DNA from: Leucobacter sp.
GTDB lineage: Bacteria; Actinomycetota; Actinomycetes; Actinomycetales; Microbacteriaceae
Reading direction: 5' to 3'
DNA length: 11,442 nt
Assembly: GCA_012510755.1 (NCBI GenBank)
Contig: JAAZHL010000052.1
Location: forward strand, 1-11,442
The number at the start of each line of letters is the position of its first letter. The first letter of the stretch is position 1. Positions 6,554 through 11,442 of the stretch are shown piece after piece. The notes under the pieces were generated by a model. That model was not told the DNA's origin. It worked only from the letters and a program-made list of their open reading frames with translations, and ran no database searches. The translations under genes and the position numbers were made by a program.

Positions 6554-7018
6554 ATGGCCGTGTCATACGAAGAGAGCGCACTCGAACAGCCCCGCACGAG
6601 CGGGCTGGGTCGTGTGCTCATCACCGTGTACCTCATCTTGGCGCTCGCAGCGACGCTACGAGCGGTCTATCAAATCATTGCCAAGTTCGATGAAGCGCCT
6701 CTTGCCTACACGCTGTCACTCGTCAGTGGGCTCGTTTACATTCTCGCCACCCTTGCACTGCTCAAGCGCACTGGTGGGTGGCGAAATGTTGCTTGGGTGG
6801 CGCTCACGTTCGAGCTTGCTGGCGTGCTGATCGTCGGCACCTTGAGCCTCACACTGCCCGAGCTATTTGCCCACGACTCAGTGTGGTCATTCTTTGGCAG
6901 CGGCTATCTCTTTGTGCCGCTCGTGCTGCCGATACTTGGCATGATTTGGTTGCGTCGAGATCACGCAGCGTCGCAAGATGTGAACGAGGATCACGACCCG
7001 GGTGAAAGTCTCTACTAA
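6554..7018 (+). CDS. Small four-helix membrane protein, function unknown
   Basis: The 154-residue protein is not assigned to a family. After a polar N-terminus of 18 residues it has four probable membrane helices at about 19-42, 49-70, 79-101 and 115-134, then a short charged tail (LRRDHAASQDVNEDHDPGESLY). Positive charges at the ends of helices 2 and 4 (LKRT, WLRRD) suggest those ends, including the tail, are cytoplasmic. The ATG at 6554 is the first good start after the upstream gene; the ribosome binding site is weak (an AAGG about 11 bases before). Its TAA shares one base with the ribF ATG (TAATG at 7016-7020), so ribF is probably translated by coupling. Small membrane proteins between truB and ribF are, as far as I recall, common in related actinobacteria, but without an assigned role. 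Confidence 0.82.
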   Translation: MAVSYEESALEQPRTSGLGRVLITVYLILALAATLRAVYQIIAKFDEAPLAYTLSLVSGLVYILATLALLKRTGGWRNVAWVALTFELAGVLIVGTLSLTLPELFAHDSVWSFFGSGYLFVPLVLPILGMIWLRRDHAASQDVNEDHDPGESLY

Positions 7019-7959
7019 TGCGGGTCATTGACACACTTGACGACATCAAGACTGTCGACTTCGCTCACGGCAGCGCGGTAGCGATCGGCAAGTTTGACGG
7101 TGTGCACCGAGGCCACCAAGCGCTGCTCAACAGCGTGCTCACCGAAGCAGCAGAACGCGGGGTGCGCCCCGTAGTGTTCACCTTCAGCAACAACCCATTG
7201 AGTCTGTTGCGTCCAGAAGCCTGCCCGCCAGCGCTCATGAGCCGGCAGCAGCGGCTTGACGCGCTCGCCGCCGCTGGAATCGAGACCTGCGTGATGGTGC
7301 CGTTCGATACCGAATTCGCGCAGATCACCGCCGAAGACTTTGTCGAACGCGTGCTCGTGGGCGGGCTGCAGGTCGCTCAGCTGAGTCTTGGTGCTGATTT
7401 CACCTTTGGCAGAGGCGGCCACGGCAACGTGGCGCTGCTCACCGAGATGGGGCGGCAGCGTGGATTTCGTGTCGAGGTCATTGCCGACGTAGAAGACGAG
7501 CAGCTCGGCCGGGTCTCGTCATCGCGCATTCGTGAAGCCATCTTGAGTGGTGATGTCGCGACCGCGCACCGAATGTTGGGGCGACCTATCGCGCTGCGTG
7601 CTGAAGTGGTGACCGGTGACGCGCGAGGGCGCGATATTGGGTTTGCTACTGCGAACCTTGGTGGCCGCATTGAAGGGTTGCGCCCAGTCGATGGCGTGTA
7701 TGCGGGGTGGGCGCTCGTGCACGGTGAACGTCACAAGGCCGCGATCTCGGTCGGGGCCAACGTCACGTTCGAGCCAGAGGGCGAGCCCCGAGTCGAGGCG
7801 CACCTGCTCGATTTTGAAGGCGACATCTACGGTGAGACTATCGAGGTGCAGTTTGTTGCCCGGCTGCGCGGCATGGTGGCCTTCGCAAGTGTCGAGCAGC
7901 TCGTTGCGCGCATGCATGAAGACGTTCGCGAGACTCGGCAGTTGCTCGCTGAGCAGTAG
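7018..7959 (+). CDS. ribF: Bifunctional riboflavin kinase / FMN adenylyltransferase (FAD synthetase)
   Basis: RibF phosphorylates riboflavin to FMN and adenylates FMN to FAD in the cytoplasm. The 313-residue length is normal. The N-terminal nucleotidyltransferase domain has AIGKFDGVHRGH (22-33), the GADFTFGRGGHG block (125-136) and VSSSRIREAI (166-175). The C-terminal flavokinase domain has PVDGVYAGWA (223-232), the probable catalytic Glu260 in RVEAHLLDFEGDIYG, and the closing VQFVARLRGM strand. Three conserved spots differ from the usual consensus: SNNP at 57-60 where most members have DPHP or a similar PHP, ATAN at 210-213 where PTAN is standard, and ANVTF at 247-251 where TNPTF is usual. 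All other key motifs are present, so I expect an active enzyme. The ATG overlaps the preceding stop by one base, making it the last gene of the truB unit. Confidence 0.93.
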   Translation: MRVIDTLDDIKTVDFAHGSAVAIGKFDGVHRGHQALLNSVLTEAAERGVRPVVFTFSNNPLSLLRPEACPPALMSRQQRLDALAAAGIETCVMVPFDTEFAQITAEDFVERVLVGGLQVAQLSLGADFTFGRGGHGNVALLTEMGRQRGFRVEVIADVEDEQLGRVSSSRIREAILSGDVATAHRMLGRPIALRAEVVTGDARGRDIGFATANLGGRIEGLRPVDGVYAGWALVHGERHKAAISVGANVTFEPEGEPRVEAHLLDFEGDIYGETIEVQFVARLRGMVAFASVEQLVARMHEDVRETRQLLAEQ

Positions 7960-8119
7960 CGTGCGAGGTCAGCTGCCTGATGCGGTAGAATGATGGTGGT
8001 TGCGCGTGCACCACACCTTCGCCGTCGTGAGACTCACGAATCAGGCAGGTGAAACGTAGGTGCCAGGCAACTAGATCACCGCCCCTCTTGGGGCTCGTGT
8101 AACGCTGATCAGGAGATCC
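7960..8119 (+). promoter_or_regulatory. Structured upstream region and putative promoter of the SNF2 gene
   Basis: TAGAAT at 7986-7991 fits a -10 box, giving a start near 7998 and a leader of about 120 nt; no clear -35 is seen. An inverted repeat with 12-base arms and one mismatch (7970-7981 with 8040-8051) flanks the promoter. Inside it are two small hairpins, 7996-8014 (GTGGT/ACCAC) and 8025-8039 (TCGTG/CACGA). A third, GCCCC-TCTT-GGGGC, lies at 8081-8094. A strong ribosome binding site AGGAG (8111-8115) precedes the ATG at 8120. The layout suggests operator sites or a structured mRNA leader, but no known riboswitch was recognised. Confidence 0.4.
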
Positions 8120-10240
8120 ATGGCAATCACAGCTGCCACGCGTCGCTCGAGAAACCAATCTCGCCGACGTCACACACATAATGAAGGCATCATTCCGCTG
8201 CTCGCCCGTGCAGTACGTGAGGTTGAAGCTTCTGCCCACCGCGGCAAAGCAAGCCCGTCTGGACGCACGAAGTTCCATGTCATCGCGCTGCTCATGCGCG
8301 AAGAACGTGCTCGCGTGAAGACTGAAGAAGAAATTTCAGATTCAGAGCGCGCAGAGACGCTGAAGCGTCTTGACGGTATTGCGGCGATCCTCGCGAAGTC
8401 TGCTGCTCGCGACACTTCGCTCATCACCCTGCTTGAGCCCACGGCACCATTGACCGACGCCACTCGCTCACTCAAACGCAAGATGCTCACGCAAGCTGGC
8501 ATCGAGCTGCCCCAAGATGAGCCAGAACCTGAAACCAAGGCGGCCTACGTGCCGCCTGAGCTCGCTGAACGTCAAGTCGAACCGCCAGGAATTTCGGGGC
8601 GTATGCTCGCGAACCCCTTCTTGGCGCCCGACTTCAACCAGGTGAAGCCGCCGACGCCAGTGGTGCGGCTCGCCAACTGGGAGCTGCTCGGGCCGCTGCT
8701 GAAGTCATTTGAACAGGGCGGTGGCGGCAGCGCATGCATGCCGTTGCCAGAGGCGCCAGCGGTTGACCGGCTGGCACCCCGCGACCTCGAACTCATGCAA
8801 CACCAGGCGCGCTTTCTCGAGAGCGTGCGAGAGGGGCACCGCAGCTTCTTGCTCGCCGACGAACCCGGTCTCGGCAAGACTGCACAGTCAGTGATCGCAG
8901 CTTCGGTTGCAGACGCCTACCCGCTGCTCGTCGTCGTGCCCAACGTGGTGAAAATGAACTGGGCGCGTGAGGTGCAGCGGTGGACGCCGCAGCGCCGGGT
9001 GACGGTCATTCACGGCGACGGTGACGATATTGACGCATTCGCAGATGTGTTCGTGGTGAACTACGACATTCTTGACCGCCACCTGAGCTGGATCTCACGT
9101 TTTGGTTTCAAGGGCATGGTCGTTGATGAAGCGCACATGATCAAGAACGTGCAATCGCAGCGCTCGAGAGGCGTGCTTTCGATCTCTGACCAAATCCGTG
9201 CGCGTGTGCCGGGCGCCCGCCCGCTGCTGCTTGCGCTCACCGGCACCCCGCTGATCAACGATATTGACGACTTCAGGGCGATTTGGCGCTTCTTGGGGTG
9301 GACGGACGCAGAGAAGCCTGGCCCCGAACTGTTGGCGTCACTGGAAGCAAACGGTTACACGCCCGCCGACCCAGCGTTCTACCCAGCCGCCCGCCAAAGC
9401 GTCATTGAGATGGGCATTGTGCGGCGCCGCAAGATCGATGTGGCGGCCGACCTGCCCTCGAAGCGCGTCGTTGACCTGCCCGTCGAACTTGACGACGAAC
9501 TGGGCCGCGGCATTCGTGAGGCCGAACGCCAACTGGTCGAAAGCCTGCTGCAGCGCTTTCGCCAAATCAAGGCCGGCAAGCTTGGCCGCGAGCTCAGCGA
9601 CGAAGCAATCATTCGCATGGTCTGTGCGCAAGAACTCGAAGATTCGAACAGTTCGACAAGCGGCATGAACGTGTTCACGATGGTGCGGCAGATTGGTCAA
9701 GCCAAGGCAGGGCTGGCCGCAGACTACGCAGCACAGTTGGCGCATTCGGTGGGCAAAGTGGTGTTCTTTGCGAAGCACATTGACGTCATGGATCACGCCG
9801 AGGCCGCCTTTGCTGAACGTGGGCTCGGCACTGTGTCGATTCGTGGCGATCAGACCGCTGCCTTCAGGCAAGAGCAGATCGACGCCTTCAATAATGACCC
9901 TGGTGTCTCGATCGCCGTGTGTTCACTCACGGCAGCCGGCGTGGGTGTCAACCTGCAAGCCTCGTCCGATGTCGTGCTTGCTGAACTCAGCTGGACCGAT
10001 GCCGAGCAGACGCAGGCGATTGACCGTGTGCACCGCATCGGCCAAGAAGAGCCCGTCACCGCTTGGCGCATCGTCGCGGCGCAGACAATCGATGCCCGCA
10101 TCGCTGAACTCATCGATTCGAAAGCCGGGCTCGCCGCTCGCGCCCTCGACGGTGCCGAGGCGAAGCGTGAAGATGAAGATTCGGTGCAGATGTTGACGCT
10201 GATGGGTGTGCTCACGCAGGCCTTGGGCGAGCAGAAGTAG
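8120..10240 (+). CDS. SNF2-family DEAD/DEAH-box ATPase (SMARCAL1/HARP-like helicase)
   Basis: The 706-residue protein has a complete Snf2 ATPase motor. Motif I is ADEPGLGKTAQS with Lys253 and Thr254. Motif Ia follows in VVVPNVVKMNWAREVQRW. Motif II is VVDEAHMIKN (Asp336-His339), motif III is LTGTPLIN (TGTP 374-377), and the second RecA lobe ends in VCSLTAAGVGVNLQ (motif V) and QAIDRVHRIGQ (motif VI, 632-642, arginine finger region 639). The motif spacing and the absence of long insertions resemble the distant SMARCAL1/ZRANB3-like subgroup that translocates on and reanneals DNA at forks; whether this protein does so is inference. The first 170 or so residues are basic and helical, rich in Arg/Lys at the very start (TRRSRNQSRRRH), and match no domain I know; they may bind DNA. 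The ATG at 8120 has AGGAG four bases upstream. I recall similar proteins beside ribF in other Microbacteriaceae. Confidence 0.9.
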   Translation: MAITAATRRSRNQSRRRHTHNEGIIPLLARAVREVEASAHRGKASPSGRTKFHVIALLMREERARVKTEEEISDSERAETLKRLDGIAAILAKSAARDTSLITLLEPTAPLTDATRSLKRKMLTQAGIELPQDEPEPETKAAYVPPELAERQVEPPGISGRMLANPFLAPDFNQVKPPTPVVRLANWELLGPLLKSFEQGGGGSACMPLPEAPAVDRLAPRDLELMQHQARFLESVREGHRSFLLADEPGLGKTAQSVIAASVADAYPLLVVVPNVVKMNWAREVQRWTPQRRVTVIHGDGDDIDAFADVFVVNYDILDRHLSWISRFGFKGMVVDEAHMIKNVQSQRSRGVLSISDQIRARVPGARPLLLALTGTPLINDIDDFRAIWRFLGWTDAEKPGPELLASLEANGYTPADPAFYPAARQSVIEMGIVRRRKIDVAADLPSKRVVDLPVELDDELGRGIREAERQLVESLLQRFRQIKAGKLGRELSDEAIIRMVCAQELEDSNSSTSGMNVFTMVRQIGQAKAGLAADYAAQLAHSVGKVVFFAKHIDVMDHAEAAFAERGLGTVSIRGDQTAAFRQEQIDAFNNDPGVSIAVCSLTAAGVGVNLQASSDVVLAELSWTDAEQTQAIDRVHRIGQEEPVTAWRIVAAQTIDARIAELIDSKAGLAARALDGAEAKREDEDSVQMLTLMGVLTQALGEQK

Positions 10241-10273
10241 GCTCTGCGCCGCCCGTCATTCACCGGCGCTCGC

Positions 10274-10279
10274 TAGGCT
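10274..10279 (+). promoter_or_regulatory. TAGGCT -10 box of pfkA, leaderless type
   Basis: TAGGCT ends six bases before the pfkA ATG, the same hexamer and spacing as before rbfA. No Shine-Dalgarno is present in the intervening GGCCAC. The 45-base gap after the SNF2 gene has no terminator hairpin, so read-through may also contribute to expression. Confidence 0.55.
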
Positions 10280-10285
10280 GGCCAC

Positions 10286-11326
10286 ATGCGCATAGGGGTT
10301 CTTTGTTCAGGTGGTGATAGCCCCGGCATGAATGCCGCGATTCGCGGTGCCGTGCTGAGGGGCGTCGACGTGCATGGCTTCGAGATGATCGGTTTCATGG
10401 ACGGCTGGCGTGGCTTTCACGAAAACGACGTTGTGCAGCTTGACCGTCGCGCCGTGCGAGGCATTGCACCACTCGGCGGGGTCATGCTCGGCACGAGCCG
10501 AGTCGCACCGTTTACCGGCAAATTCGGTGACCCCAACCTTGATCTCAGCGACTTTCGTGCGCGAATGAGCGACTACGAGCTCGATGGCTTCATGCTGATC
10601 GGGGGCAACGGCACGCAAACCGTCGCGGGAATTCTTGCCAGCCACGGCGTGAACGTGGTGGGCGTACCCAAAACCATCGACAACGACCTGGTCGGCACCG
10701 ACTACAGCTTCGGGTTCGATACCGCGGTCTCGATCGCAACTGAGGCAATCGACCGGCTGCGCACGACGGGGGAATCGCATCGCCGGTGCATGATTCTCGA
10801 GGTCATGGGACGAGATGCGGGCTGGATCGCGTTGCACGCAGGCATGGCCGGTGGTGCGCATGCAATGCTGTTGCCCGAGTTCTCGGTGTCGCTTGCACAG
10901 GTTGCCGAGTGGGTGCATAGCGTGCACAATCGCGGTCGGGCATCGCTGGTGGTCGTCGCTGAAGGCTTCAAATTACAGGGCGAGGATCAGGCGGTGACCC
11001 GCGAGGGGCTTGACGGCTTCGGCCGCCCTCGCCTGGGCGGGGTCGCTGAGGCCCTTGCCCCGCTGATTGAAGAGCACACGGGCATCGAGACCCGAGCAAC
11101 GGTGCTTGGGCATGTGCAACGAGGGGGAACACCGACCGCCTTTGACCGGGTGCTCGCGACTCGAACCGGAATAGCTGCCGCTGACGCGATATTGCAGGGT
11201 CAATGGGGCATGCTCGCCGGACTACGCGGCGATCGCATCGAGATGCGAGAGCTCGATGCAGTGGCGGGCAAGCTCAAACAGGTGCCAGCCGAACGCTACG
11301 AAGAGGTGCGGCTCAGCTTCGGTTGA
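10286..11326 (+). CDS. pfkA: 6-phosphofructokinase
   Basis: The enzyme phosphorylates fructose 6-phosphate to fructose 1,6-bisphosphate. The 346-residue length fits the actinobacterial clade (about 340), longer than the 320 of E. coli PfkA. Motifs in order: the phosphoryl-donor loop CSGGDSPGMNAAIR (7-20), LGGVMLGTSR (63-72), IGGNGTQT (105-112), the catalytic PKTIDND with Lys129, Asp132 and Asp134, VMGRDAGW (173-180) for sugar-phosphate binding, VVAEGFKL (223-230), and LGHVQRGGTPTAFDR (274-288). Gly109 (Gly104 in E. coli) is typical of ATP users, whereas Lys129 (Gly124 in E. coli) is found in PPi-dependent enzymes and in the mixed-substrate group III to which actinobacterial enzymes belong. 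Asn108 replaces the usual Asp or Glu next to Gly109. The donor is therefore probably ATP but is not proven. The ATG at 10286 starts exactly at the family N-terminus and carries a TAGGCT box. Confidence 0.93.
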   Translation: MRIGVLCSGGDSPGMNAAIRGAVLRGVDVHGFEMIGFMDGWRGFHENDVVQLDRRAVRGIAPLGGVMLGTSRVAPFTGKFGDPNLDLSDFRARMSDYELDGFMLIGGNGTQTVAGILASHGVNVVGVPKTIDNDLVGTDYSFGFDTAVSIATEAIDRLRTTGESHRRCMILEVMGRDAGWIALHAGMAGGAHAMLLPEFSVSLAQVAEWVHSVHNRGRASLVVVAEGFKLQGEDQAVTREGLDGFGRPRLGGVAEALAPLIEEHTGIETRATVLGHVQRGGTPTAFDRVLATRTGIAAADAILQGQWGMLAGLRGDRIEMRELDAVAGKLKQVPAERYEEVRLSFG

Positions 11327-11379
11327 GCGACTGGCTCATCGCTTCAAGCTTGACTATCGCTTCGACTCAATATCTAGAA

Positions 11380-11412
11380 AGCTGCTGAGCGTCTGAGCGC
11401 TGATCAGCAGCT
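11380..11412. terminator. Hairpin downstream of pfkA, probable terminator of the convergent gene
   Basis: AGCTGCTGA (11380-11388) pairs perfectly with TCAGCAGCT (11404-11412), and GCG/CGC adds three pairs above a three-base bulge. On the minus strand the hairpin begins five bases after a TAG and runs into TTTCTAG, a modest U-rich tail, which fits a terminator for a minus-strand gene. It could also stop pfkA transcripts. Confidence 0.55.
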
Positions 11413-11417
11413 GAGAG

Positions 11418-11442
11418 CTAGAGACCGAGCCGAGCCTTCACC
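11418..11442 (-). CDS. Possible C-terminal end of a minus-strand gene (partial)
   Basis: Read on the minus strand from the window edge, one frame gives VKARLGL followed by TAG (complement of 11418-11420), and a terminator-like hairpin lies five bases beyond the stop. Seven residues are too few to name a product. The call rests on the stop and hairpin arrangement and on convergence with pfkA. Confidence 0.35.

Noticed and set aside
7960..8119. A known riboswitch or small stable RNA (TPP, SAM, SRP RNA and similar)
   Set aside because: None of the characteristic conserved cores that I know could be found, so it is reported only as an unassigned structured region.
9338..9871. 177-codon minus-strand frame inside the SNF2 gene, and a 206-codon one at 10307-10927 inside pfkA
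   Set aside because: Both lie antisense to conserved motifs of strong genes and have no independent support.

Overview
The window looks like a core-genome segment of a moderately GC-rich actinobacterium, most likely Micrococcales and probably family Microbacteriaceae. The evidence is the gene order (infB, rbfA, truB and ribF close together), a DUF2510/DUF805 pair typical of actinobacteria, a short MutY, an actinobacterial-type 6-phosphofructokinase, and TANNNT -10 boxes placed directly before start codons. The genus cannot be resolved. There is no prophage, insertion sequence, CRISPR array, tRNA or rRNA in view.

Layout, left to right. (1) 2-256: the end of infB (initiation factor IF-2) and a strong intrinsic terminator. 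(2) 384-2609: a membrane-anchored DUF2510 protein with a C-terminal transglutaminase-like domain, behind its own promoter. (3) 2654-2704: a 24-bp perfect hairpin between convergent genes. (4) 2712-3488, minus strand: a Pro/Tyr/Gln-rich DUF805 membrane protein. (5) 3574-4137: rbfA with a very acidic tail. (6) 4205-5125, minus strand: mutY, convergent with rbfA and divergent from truB. (7) 5187-7959: a tight four-gene unit of truB, two small unrecognised membrane proteins and ribF, with start/stop overlaps. (8) 7960-8119: a structured leader with an inverted repeat around a putative promoter. (9) 8120-10240: a SNF2-family (SMARCAL1-like) ATPase. (10) 10286-11326: pfkA, then a hairpin and probably the last codons of a minus-strand gene.

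Functionally, infB, rbfA and truB form the translation and ribosome-maturation core. Here the two envelope genes separate infB from rbfA. ribF makes FMN and FAD; mutY and the SNF2 ATPase act in genome maintenance; pfkA commits hexose to glycolysis.

The most notable pattern is regulatory. rbfA, mutY, truB and pfkA each have a TANNNT hexamer (TAGGCT three times, TACACT once) ending 6-7 nt before the start codon and no usable Shine-Dalgarno, the expected signature of leaderless mRNAs. Other points are the SNF2 leader, departures from family consensus in RibF, and a mixed ATP/PPi signature in PfkA. I found no clearly novel multi-gene system; the SNF2 leader and the SNF2 protein itself are the best candidates for something undescribed.
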